From Burkholderiales bacterium (GTDB taxonomy: Bacteria; Pseudomonadota; Gammaproteobacteria; Burkholderiales; Burkholderiaceae): a DNA stretch of 7,078 bases. Every line of letters starts with the position of its first letter. The first letter of the stretch is position 1. The notes under the pieces are model-generated. The model had not been told where the DNA came from. It searched no databases and was given only the letters and a program-made list of their open reading frames with translations. Of the stretch, positions 1 to 4,834 are shown one piece after another. Where the stretch lies: the NCBI GenBank assembly GCA_947371645.1, contig CANBQJ010000189.1, positions 1 to 7,078 on the forward strand, written 5' to 3'. A program made the position numbers and the translations under genes.

Positions 1-364
1 GATAGACCAAGCTCCAGCCATTAGATGTATCGCGCCACAAAGTTGATCGCCTTGTAGTGCGCGCGGATTGATGAAGTGTGTACGTAAGCAAAAACGTTCT
101 GGGCGCCACTTCTTGTAAATGGAAGCCCGTCGCATTCCATGCCTCGACAGTGGGATTTCTTTGGCGTTCATCAAGTACATCAAGGACGAACTGCCTGTTG
201 TACCTCTTTCCAGATGCGCCGACCTCCCAGAATTCTGGCGCCAACAACTGATCGAAGTAATCTCGTTGTTTGCCATCGTTAGCTGCATAGATGAGTGGCT
301 CCAACTTCTTCAGCTTCTCCAGCACCGGCGTGAGCGACTTTTCGAGAACAAGATTCGGTTCCAT
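1..364 (-). CDS. DUF4440 / NTF2-like family protein, cassette-borne, 3' end outside window
   Basis: This minus-strand frame is open from an ATG at 364 to the window edge, giving 121 visible residues. It has the look of DUF4440 proteins of the NTF2-like fold: a helical start, then YFDQLLAPEFWEVGASGKRY (residues about 36-55), then alternating strands ending in TYTLHQSARTTRRSTLWR (about 94-111) and NGWSLVY. The last motif normally lies only a few residues from the C-terminus of this family, so little is missing. NTF2-like proteins form small cone-shaped folds that bind ligands or act as enzymes; no specific substrate can be inferred. The start is chosen because it lies 19 bases after the attC end, as usual for a cassette gene. 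The leader has only a weak purine-rich stretch (AAAAGAG). It could equally be annotated as a nuclear transport factor 2 family protein. Confidence 0.8.
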   Translation of the reverse strand, partial: MEPNLVLEKSLTPVLEKLKKLEPLIYAANDGKQRDYFDQLLAPEFWEVGASGKRYNRQFVLDVLDERQRNPTVEAWNATGFHLQEVAPRTFLLTYTLHQSARTTRRSTLWRDTSNGWSLVY

Positions 365-383
365 TGATGCGCTCTTTTGCGAT

Positions 384-471
384 GCCTAACGCCGGCGTTA
401 AGGGGCGCCGCGCTTGGCTTGACCGAAGCGACGCGATATATGTTGGCGTCCCCTTGAACCGCCGGTTAGGC
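384..471 (-). other. attC recombination site (integron 59-base-element type)
   Basis: Read on the minus strand, the site opens with R'' GCCTAAC (471-465) and closes with R' GTTAGGC (390-384), matching the RYYYAAC and GTTRRRY consensus. The inner arms also pair: TTCAAGGGGACGCC on the first arm against GGCGCCCCTTAA on the second, with one unpaired A in the first arm. That asymmetry (an extra base on the L'' side) fits the folded single-strand substrate of IntI and orients the site with the minus-strand genes. The centre, about 34 bases, is variable, as in most attC sites. Recombination would occur after the G of GTTAGGC. It lies between the end of the RDD gene and the start of the DUF4440-like gene, exactly where a cassette junction belongs. 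Confidence 0.88.
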
Positions 472-510
472 TGGTGGCAGCTGCTGATTTTCTTAGACAA
501 GCTTAGCTCC

Positions 511-517
511 GTTAGGT
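511..517. other. Extra attC-type core heptamer GTTAGGT
   Basis: The plus strand reads GTTAGGT and the minus strand ACCTAAC, both fitting the attC core consensus. It lies between the RDD stop codon and the complete attC at 384-471. No pairing second arm was found, so it may be chance or a remnant of an older attC. Confidence 0.3.
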
Positions 518-525
518 TCGAGTGT

Positions 526-1179
526 CTACAAAGGCCGGGCAAGCGCCCCTGTTAGGCTGGGGGCAGGTGCCGATGCGATTGAGTTACTCATAGGGCTGTA
601 TTTGGATTTTGGTTCTTCATCACTCGGCTTCACTCCAAACTCAGCATCGTTTCGGCTGTACATTGGAAATGCTGGTGCGCGATGAGGCTGAGGCGGTGGA
701 AGATTTATGACGATTATTCCAGATATACGGTCGGTCATGGTTCTTGGCTGCTTATGGAACTCAAGCACATAGAGTTCTACAAAAAGGAACGCTACTCCAA
801 CCACTGGGGAAAGTGCTCGAGTTGTTGCACTGAATATTTCCTGACCGTGTGGGAGTGACCGCTCAGCGCCGATAAGGAAATACGGAAGAGAGATCAGCGC
901 CGCTCTAACAACAATTTGCCTGGTGCGGAGAGGCATCCCGTTGGAGCTTATGGGCGCAATGTTCCTGGCATATTTTCCAAAGGTGAGCCCATTGCGGTAA
1001 ATCAGAAAGAACATCTGATACAGGAAAACAATGCACGCAAACAGAGCAGCACCGGCAGCCTTGCTGTCGCAGTAGCCTTCAAATATTGAGACCAAAAGAA
1101 GCAGGAACATGCCGCACGTGCCGACATCAATGGCGTAGGCGACTACTCGATCCGTTCCTTTTGCGAATGGAATGTGCAT
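526..1179 (-). CDS. RDD family integral membrane protein, cassette-borne
   Basis: A 217-residue protein with the RDD signature: DRVVAYAID near the N-terminus (R11, D18), the conserved LTFGKYARNI block (about 65-74), and RTMTDRISGI (D150) after the last membrane segment. Hydrophobic segments lie at about 19-33, 43-61, 92-104 and 122-139. RDD proteins are small inner-membrane proteins; some have been linked to ion or solute transport, but no function can be assigned here. After residue 160 there is a hydrophilic, proline- and serine-rich tail of about 57 residues, longer than usual for the family. Its last 12 codons run through an attC-like core (GCCTAAC at 557-551), so the tail may be partly cassette-derived. 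The ATG at 1179 lies 12 bases after a GTTAGGC heptamer and has no clear Shine-Dalgarno sequence. Codon use is AT-richer than in the genes beyond 1860. Confidence 0.85.
   Translation of the reverse strand: MHIPFAKGTDRVVAYAIDVGTCGMFLLLLVSIFEGYCDSKAAGAALFACIVFLYQMFFLIYRNGLTFGKYARNIAPISSNGMPLRTRQIVVRAALISLPYFLIGAERSLPHGQEIFSATTRALSPVVGVAFLFVELYVLEFHKQPRTMTDRISGIIVINLPPPQPHRAPAFPMYSRNDAEFGVKPSDEEPKSKYSPMSNSIASAPAPSLTGALARPL
551..557. other. attC-type core heptamer inside the 3' end of the RDD gene
   Basis: The minus strand reads GCCTAAC followed by AGGGGCG, resembling the R'' and L'' start of the complete attC nearby. It is translated as part of the RDD C-terminal tail (SLTGALARPL). It could be the R'' half of a partly deleted attC. 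No matching R' half was found before 471. Confidence 0.35.
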
Positions 1180-1191
1180 GTCTGGGTGAAC

Positions 1192-1198
1192 GCCTAAC
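1192..1198 (-). other. Cassette-boundary core site GTTAGGC, full attC not resolved
   Basis: The minus strand reads GTTAGGC, identical to the R' end of the attC at 384-471, and the RDD ATG follows 12 bases later. This mirrors the spacing of the other cassette. A second heptamer of the same consensus, GTTGGGC, lies at 1233-1227. I could not pair the sequence above it into a full attC with L boxes, so this may be the R' end of a degenerate attC, part of an attI, or a truncated array edge. Confidence 0.45.
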
Positions 1199-1287
1199 GA
1201 ATAGCTACGTTTTGTGTTTGCGAAAAGCCCAACGCAATTTAGACATCAAGTCTGACCGTTTAAATTGGTTGGAACCTATTGGATGAC

Positions 1288-1315
1288 GCATAACTCGTCA
1301 ACTCCTGAGTTATGC
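1288..1315. repeat. Inverted repeat, 9-bp arms, 10-base loop
   Basis: GCATAACTC at 1288-1296 pairs perfectly with GAGTTATGC at 1307-1315. No T-run follows on either strand, so it does not look like a terminator. The arm begins GCATAAC, close to but not matching the attC core RYYYAAC, so it may be a decayed recombination site or a protein-binding site. Confidence 0.5.
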
Positions 1316-1499
1316 CGCTCGGTCACTTGGCCAAGCGCTATTTGCTTCTCCATGCATCCACCTGTAATTTTTTGTGAGTGGCAAGCAGGCTACTGCCACT
1401 GTTGACTCCGGTCAATGGTGCAAAAGCAAATCCGCCATGAACCTCCCCACATGGGGGGACAAGCGCCGAGCTTTGATCTTCACCAGTGGCTTTCTGATC

Positions 1500-1643
1500 T
1501 CAACCAGCGGCAACCCACCAGTCATGCGTGCCCCCAAAAGGCTCACCGTTGCTGAAATTTTCAGCAAAGGTGCAGTCCCACGACTCACCGCTGAAGCTCA
1601 TATTCCCATCGTTGAGCCAGAAAGAGTCAACGCTGAAGCCCGA
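1500..1643 (-). pseudogene. Possible remnant of a coding sequence, 47 codons, no start codon
   Basis: Between two stops the minus strand stays open for 47 codons. The peptide looks protein-like rather than random, with aromatic and Gly/Asn/Asp-rich motifs such as SFSGESWDCTF and PFGGTHDWWV. Two nearby segments, GFSVDSFW and SFSGESWD, come from an imperfect DNA repeat (GGCTTCAGCGTTGACTC and AGCTTCAGCGGTGAGTC). No ATG or GTG start with a ribosome site lies in frame, and a stop precedes it by one codon. It may be the tail of a decayed gene or chance. No family is recognised. Confidence 0.2.
1549..1567. repeat. 19-bp palindrome
   Basis: TTGCTGAAA and TTTCAGCAA flank a single central T, giving a perfect odd palindrome. 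This size and symmetry would suit a dimeric DNA-binding protein, but no promoter or adjacent gene start is evident. Confidence 0.4.
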
Positions 1644-1669
1644 TCACCCAAGCGTCACCCACAAAGAGA

Positions 1670-1698
1670 GACGGCCGCACCTCAGAGGTGCGGCCGTC
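1670..1698 (-). terminator. Probable rho-independent terminator of the FliD-like gene
   Basis: A perfect 13-bp GC-rich stem (GACGGCCGCACCT, loop CAG, AGGTGCGGCCGTC) is followed on the minus strand by TCTCTTTG, a moderately T-rich tail. The plus-strand side has no T-run. It lies about 160 bases after the stop of the FliD-like gene at 1860. The imperfect tail keeps confidence moderate. Confidence 0.55.
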
Positions 1699-1859
1699 CA
1701 GTTCAGCGCCCCGAGCGTGAGGCGCCATCAGCCAACGCTGGGTTGCTGAACCTCAACGCTGGCCATTTTTGCAATGCGCCTGACTCATTTTTCGTCAAGC
1801 GCCTCCAGCCCAGAGCTGCAGTCCAGCCTTTTCAGCCGGGCGCAGCCATCCAGGCGGCC

Positions 1860-2711
1860 TCACACGTTGTTCTTGACGGCATTCAGCGCGTAAGACGCGT
1901 GGGAGGAGCTGGAGTAGCCGCCGCTTGTGGCCGACGCACTGGATGCGGTGGTAGACGTGCTTCCACTGCCCTCCACGAAAGACTGGATGGCCTTGGGTTG
2001 CGTGCTCAGCTGGCTGGATTTCTTGTTCAGGCTGGCCATGGACAGCGCCACGTTGCCCGTGCTGGCCAGCGCCTTGGTGGACACCTGGTCCAGGGCGGTG
2101 CCGATCTTGGCCATGGCGGCCTTCACCGCGCTGGGGTCGCTGGTCCAGTTGGCGTTCAGCTTGGCCGGGTCTGCGGCCAGCGTGCCGTCGGCCTGCAGCT
2201 TGACGCCCATTTTGCGCAAGGCATCCAGGGTGCCGGCATTGGCCGTGAGGCTGCGGCTGAGGTCGTTGCCCGCCCGCTTGGCGCCGCTGGGGTCGCCTGC
2301 AGCCAAGGCAGTGGCGGCGCTCTTGGCGGCCGCCAGCGAGGTGTTGAATGCGCTCACCCAACGGCTGACCGCCGCCTTGGCGTCGGCCACGGTGGTGGTG
2401 GATGAGCTGGCGCTCAGGGCGCGGGCACCGGTCTGCAGCTCAGGCAGGGCGGATTTCAGCTTGCCCATGCTGGACAACTGCGCGCCCGTGGCGTCGATCT
2501 GGGCCTGGATGCGCGCGTTCGCCTTGCCCAGGGCAGGGTTGGTCTGGCCGGTGACGCTGGCCGCCGACGTGCTGGACGCCGCTGTGCCTGAGGTGGAGGC
2601 CGACGTGGCGGCTGCAGCCTGGCCCTTGGCCGTCGCGCCCGCCTGGCTCGATGTGCTGAGTGGCGTGATGCTTCTGTGCGGTCTCCGTGGCTGGGCCACA
2701 CCTTCACACAT
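1860..2711 (-). CDS. Compact FliD-like (flagellar cap/hook-associated protein 2-like) protein
   Basis: About 283 residues, rich in Ala, Ser and Thr. Two parts resemble FliD. A segment at about 58-100 (AQIDATGAQLSSMGKLKSAL within it) looks like the FliD N-terminal coiled region. A segment at about 115-215 looks like the FliD C-terminal region, including MGVKLQADGTLAADPAKL (about 168-185), the typical 'dGtL.ld..kl' motif followed by a DPSAV-type stretch. The large central domains of normal FliD (usually over 400 residues) are missing. Both ends are Ser/Thr/Ala low-complexity (about 20-55 and 247-283). There is no signal peptide and no membrane segment; FliD itself is exported by the flagellar type III system. 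The start is uncertain. An in-frame ATG at 2756 lies inside a terminator hairpin and was rejected. The ATG at 2711 has no good ribosome site. A non-standard ATC at 2669, preceded by GGAGA, is another option. No flagellar gene lies beside it. Confidence 0.68.
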   Translation of the reverse strand: MCEGVAQPRRPHRSITPLSTSSQAGATAKGQAAAATSASTSGTAASSTSAASVTGQTNPALGKANARIQAQIDATGAQLSSMGKLKSALPELQTGARALSASSSTTTVADAKAAVSRWVSAFNTSLAAAKSAATALAAGDPSGAKRAGNDLSRSLTANAGTLDALRKMGVKLQADGTLAADPAKLNANWTSDPSAVKAAMAKIGTALDQVSTKALASTGNVALSMASLNKKSSQLSTQPKAIQSFVEGSGSTSTTASSASATSGGYSSSSHASYALNAVKNNV

Positions 2712-2743
2712 GGGGCGGGTGGTGGTGGGCCGGTGTGGGCCGC

Positions 2744-2769
2744 AAAAACCCGCCATTCCTGGTGGCGGG
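2744..2769 (-). terminator. Rho-independent terminator after the DUF2798 gene
   Basis: On the minus strand the sequence is CCCGCCA, loop CCAGGAA, TGGCGGG, then TTTTT. The 7-bp GC-rich stem and immediate T5 tail are classic. It lies 50 bases after the DUF2798 stop and before the FliD-like gene, so the two are probably separate transcription units. Confidence 0.85.
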
Positions 2770-2818
2770 CTGGCCGCCTGGCCTCGGTTCAGCGGTGAGG
2801 CCAGGTTGGGGCGCGGGT

Positions 2819-3091
2819 TCAGTTGGGCTGAACGATGGCGGCGGTCAGCCGGCGCACCAAGGGCAAGACCAACAGCAAGGTGGGGAACGCGATGAGCCAG
2901 GACAAGGCCCAGGCGCCGGGCCAGACATGGACGAAGCGTTCAGAAAAGCCGACGCCCCGTGCGGTGCTGACGATCGACACCACGCAGGTCATGAAGATGG
3001 ACAACAAGAAGGGCATCACCAGCCCAGCGAAGCGATGAGGCAGGCGGGGCAGACCGAAAAACGTGTGTGAGGTGCGAGAGGTGGGTTTCAT
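2819..3091 (-). CDS. DUF2798 family small membrane protein
   Basis: A 90-residue protein with two membrane helices (about 21-43 and 57-79) joined by a short loop. The DUF2798 pattern is clear: PHRFAGLVMPFLLSIFMTCVVS, then GVGFSERFVHVWPGAWALSW, then IAFPTLLLVLPLVRR. Members are about 75-90 residues, so it is full length. Function is unknown; it likely sits in the inner membrane. An in-frame ATG at 3160 would add 23 residues, but the ATG at 3091 has GGAG six bases upstream and begins the family-like part. A terminator follows the stop. The gene is divergent from the secreted-protein gene at 3382. Confidence 0.9.
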   Translation of the reverse strand: MKPTSRTSHTFFGLPRLPHRFAGLVMPFLLSIFMTCVVSIVSTARGVGFSERFVHVWPGAWALSWLIAFPTLLLVLPLVRRLTAAIVQPN

Positions 3092-3097
3092 TGAAAA

Positions 3098-3101
3098 CTC
3101 C
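3098..3101 (-). promoter_or_regulatory. Shine-Dalgarno site fixing the DUF2798 start
   Basis: The minus strand reads CGGAGTTTTCAATG. GGAG with a 6-base spacer supports the ATG at 3091 over the one at 3160. Confidence 0.75.
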
Positions 3102-3185
3102 GTGAGCCGGCAAAGCAAGGCGCGCCATTCAGCGGTGTGCTGACACGACCGGCCGGGCAATTGCCGGCGGAGGTTGGCGCGTTGA

Positions 3186-3203
3186 TTGACGTAAACGCTT
3201 ACG
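3186..3203. promoter_or_regulatory. Possible operator in the divergent intergenic region
   Basis: The plus strand reads TTGACGTAAACGCTTACG, containing the inverted repeat CGTAA-acgc-TTACG (3190-3203). It lies in the 290-base gap between divergent genes, about 95 bases before the DUF2798 start. The TTGACG could be a -35 element, but no -10 was found at a suitable distance. The motif faintly resembles operators of MerR-family regulators. A GGCAATTGCC palindrome lies nearby at 3156-3165. Weak evidence. Confidence 0.25.
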
Positions 3204-3381
3204 GCTGTCCAACGAGGACTGGCGTGGAGAGCTTAGCGAGGCCATGCCGAGATGGCAAGCGCCCGTTCCCAGGCCTGGCACGCCGGCCCAGGGCCTTTTC
3301 GTGCCAAGCGAGGGTCGGTGCGGAATGCCTGGCCTGGCCTCCGCCTCTAAGCTCCCCACGTCAACAAAAAAGGGGGTCCGC

Positions 3382-4632
3382 ATGGCACGCACGCAGTTTT
3401 CTTTGTCTCTGGTTGCTATGGCCGTTGGGTTGGCATCAGGCCTGGGGGTCAGCGCGACCCACGCCCAGAGCAGCTACGGCATGAGCACGCTGGGCCTGGG
3501 CACCGCTTACCAGAACCAGCCCTTGGTGCCCAACGCCGCCTGGATCGACGCCCAGGACCGCGTGTGGAGCAACCTGACGTACTACGAAGGCAAGAAGTTG
3601 GTGGCCATCTGGGGCGGCGGTTCAGGCCTGTTCCCCATAGGGTGGCAGTACCAGGACACCTTCACCACCTACCCCGTGCGCCACACGGGCACCGGCACCT
3701 CGGTGGCGGCCACCAAGCTCAGCAGCAAGCGGGGCAATGTGTTCGTCGTGAGCCCCAACGGCCAGCGCGCTTACCTGACGCCCATGGGCACGCTCACGCC
3801 CGTCCCGCCCAGCCCCGCCGTCACCGTGGAGGCCGGCGGCGAGGTGCTGGCCATGCAGGATTCAGGCGCCTACACCGGTCGCCTGGCCGAATCGGCGGCC
3901 GCACCGCCTGTGTACGTGGCACTGTCTTACTTTCCGGCCCTGTGGGTGCCCGGCCAGCCCCGGCAAGACCTGCCTGTGCCGGCGGGCTTCCGCGGCGGGG
4001 TCGGGCGTGCCCTCAACACCCGCAATGAGGTGGCGGGTGCCGTCTTCACCTCGCCCAACCTGGTGCCGCAGGCCGCCGTGTGGCGCCAGGGCCAGTTGAC
4101 GGTGCTGGACGGCGCCGCTGACCAGGGCAGCTTCGCCACTGGCTTGAGCGAGTTGGGCCATGTGCTGGTGGTGAGCTACCCCTACACCCTGGTGCCTGGC
4201 AACACGTCCACGCCCAGCTACCAGGCCACGCGTGGGCCCTCCAACTACACGGTGTTCTACAACGGCCAGCGCCTGGGGCTGAGTTGCCCGGTGGCCATGC
4301 CACATGCCCTGGCTTCGGCCATCAGCCCCAGCGGCCTGGTGGTGGGGCAGTGTTCGGCCAACCTGGGCGACACCTACGTGTCCACCGAATTCCCGCCCGC
4401 CACGCTGCAACCCAACCCACCCATCGAGTTGCTGGGCCAGGGCAAGGCCTGGGTCTGGAAGGATGGCGTGGGCACCGAACTGGCCAGCTACCTGACGGCG
4501 CGCGGCGTGAAGCTGCCCGCCGGCCTGGTGCTGCGCCATGTGCTGGCGGTGAATGCCAAGGGTTCGATGGTGGTGCAGACGGTGAACGCGTCAGGGCAGG
4601 GCGGCCTGGCCAGGTTCACCGCTTTGAACTGA
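3382..4632 (+). CDS. Secreted protein with HAF-type extracellular repeat-like motifs
   Basis: A 416-residue protein beginning with a Sec signal peptide: MARTQF, a hydrophobic core at about 7-25, and a likely cut after THA at residue 28. The mature part is rich in Gly, Pro, Ser, Thr and aromatics and looks all-beta. It repeats a short pattern seen in HAF-family extracellular proteins: GRALNTRNEVAGAV with AAVWRQGQ (about 208-238), ASAISPSGLVVGQ with AWVWKDG (about 311-362), and HVLAVNAKGSMVV (about 387-398). Such repeats may form a propeller-like fold; the role of the family is not established. C302 and C324 are the only cysteines and could form a disulfide. No PEP-CTERM, LPXTG or autotransporter domain is seen. 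The frame opens upstream at 3244, but the ATG at 3382 is preceded by AAGGGGG (3370-3376, 5-base spacer) and directly precedes the signal peptide. Confidence 0.82.
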   Translation: MARTQFSLSLVAMAVGLASGLGVSATHAQSSYGMSTLGLGTAYQNQPLVPNAAWIDAQDRVWSNLTYYEGKKLVAIWGGGSGLFPIGWQYQDTFTTYPVRHTGTGTSVAATKLSSKRGNVFVVSPNGQRAYLTPMGTLTPVPPSPAVTVEAGGEVLAMQDSGAYTGRLAESAAAPPVYVALSYFPALWVPGQPRQDLPVPAGFRGGVGRALNTRNEVAGAVFTSPNLVPQAAVWRQGQLTVLDGAADQGSFATGLSELGHVLVVSYPYTLVPGNTSTPSYQATRGPSNYTVFYNGQRLGLSCPVAMPHALASAISPSGLVVGQCSANLGDTYVSTEFPPATLQPNPPIELLGQGKAWVWKDGVGTELASYLTARGVKLPAGLVLRHVLAVNAKGSMVVQTVNASGQGGLARFTALN

Positions 4633-4834
4633 GCGTTCAGGCCAGTGTGAGCAGCGCAGGTCTTCGAGCTTGAACTGAGAGGGCAGGCCATTGCTGGTTG
4701 TCGCAAGAAAAGACGCCCTTCAAACCAGGGGGGCGCAGGCTTGCCAACCCGGCAGCCAGCGACAGGCCGAGTCGAAATCGATAAGCTGGTCGGCTCAAAA
4801 GAGCGTCCACCATCAGGCCGGGGAGGGCCTGGCC
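4633..4834 (+). other. Intergenic region with a short imperfect direct repeat
   Basis: The end of the secreted-protein gene, GCTTTGAACTGAGCGTTCAG plus GCC (4621-4643), recurs imperfectly as GCTTGAACTGAGAGGGCAGG plus CC (4668-4689). No clear terminator with a T-run and no good promoter were found. Confidence 0.35.
4814..4831 (+). promoter_or_regulatory. Hairpin presenting the Shine-Dalgarno sequence of the oxidoreductase gene
   Basis: CAGGCC (4814-4819) can pair with GGCCTG (4826-4831). The six-base loop is GGGGAG, the ribosome-binding sequence for the ATG at 4835. The placement may tune translation, or may simply reflect a GC-rich leader. Confidence 0.4.

Larger units (their letters stand above)
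1..1198 (-). mobile_element. Integron gene-cassette array fragment (two cassettes, integrase not seen)
   Basis: Two minus-strand genes sit in the standard cassette layout: a core heptamer, a very short leader, the gene, then an attC. The attC at 384-471 separates the RDD-protein cassette from the DUF4440-like cassette, whose start codon lies 19 bases after the attC. The RDD gene starts 12 bases after another core-type heptamer, GTTAGGC, at 1198-1192. GC content and codon bias are clearly lower than in the genes beyond 1860. Cassette genes normally point away from the integrase, so an intI gene would be expected above 1200, but nothing like a tyrosine recombinase is present there. The array may continue beyond position 1. 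Inference: a CALIN or the broken edge of a chromosomal integron. Confidence 0.72.
1199..1859. other. Gene-poor junction between cassette array and chromosomal genes
   Basis: No complete gene with a convincing start, length and family resemblance was found in these 661 bases. The stretch holds a core-type heptamer (1227-1233), an inverted repeat (1288-1315), a palindrome (1549-1567), a strong hairpin (1670-1698), and a protein-like minus-strand fragment (1500-1643). GC content rises gradually towards 1860. A plus-strand frame running in from 1374 looks like a by-product: it continues antisense through the FliD-like gene and its peptide resembles no family I know. Confidence 0.5.

Noticed and set aside
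119..367. 82-codon open frame on the plus strand
   Set aside because: It is antisense to the DUF4440-like gene, whose minus-strand frame matches a known family and continues past the window edge.
279..542. 87-codon minus-strand frame across the attC
   Set aside because: It is the translation of the attC itself and overlaps the DUF4440-like start out of frame. Such attC-derived small frames are common annotation artefacts.
1192..1233. Considered as an attI site
   Set aside because: Two core-like heptamers are present, but there is no integrase gene next to it and no recognisable attI direct repeats, so it is kept only as a possible boundary.
1288..1315. Inverted repeat considered as a transcription terminator
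   Set aside because: It is AT-rich with a 10-base loop and no T-run on either strand.
1374..2405. 343-codon open frame on the plus strand
   Set aside because: Most of it is antisense to the FliD-like gene and reads as Gly/Ala/Arg/His-rich noise. It has no ribosome site, and its 5' part resembles no known protein.
1927..2895. 322-codon open frame on the plus strand
   Set aside because: It is antisense to both the FliD-like gene and its terminator. Its hydrophobic Ala/Leu/Val composition is the mirror of a Ser/Ala/Lys-rich coding strand.
3862..4539. 225-codon open frame on the minus strand
   Set aside because: It is antisense to the secreted HAF-like protein, which has a signal peptide and a good ribosome site.
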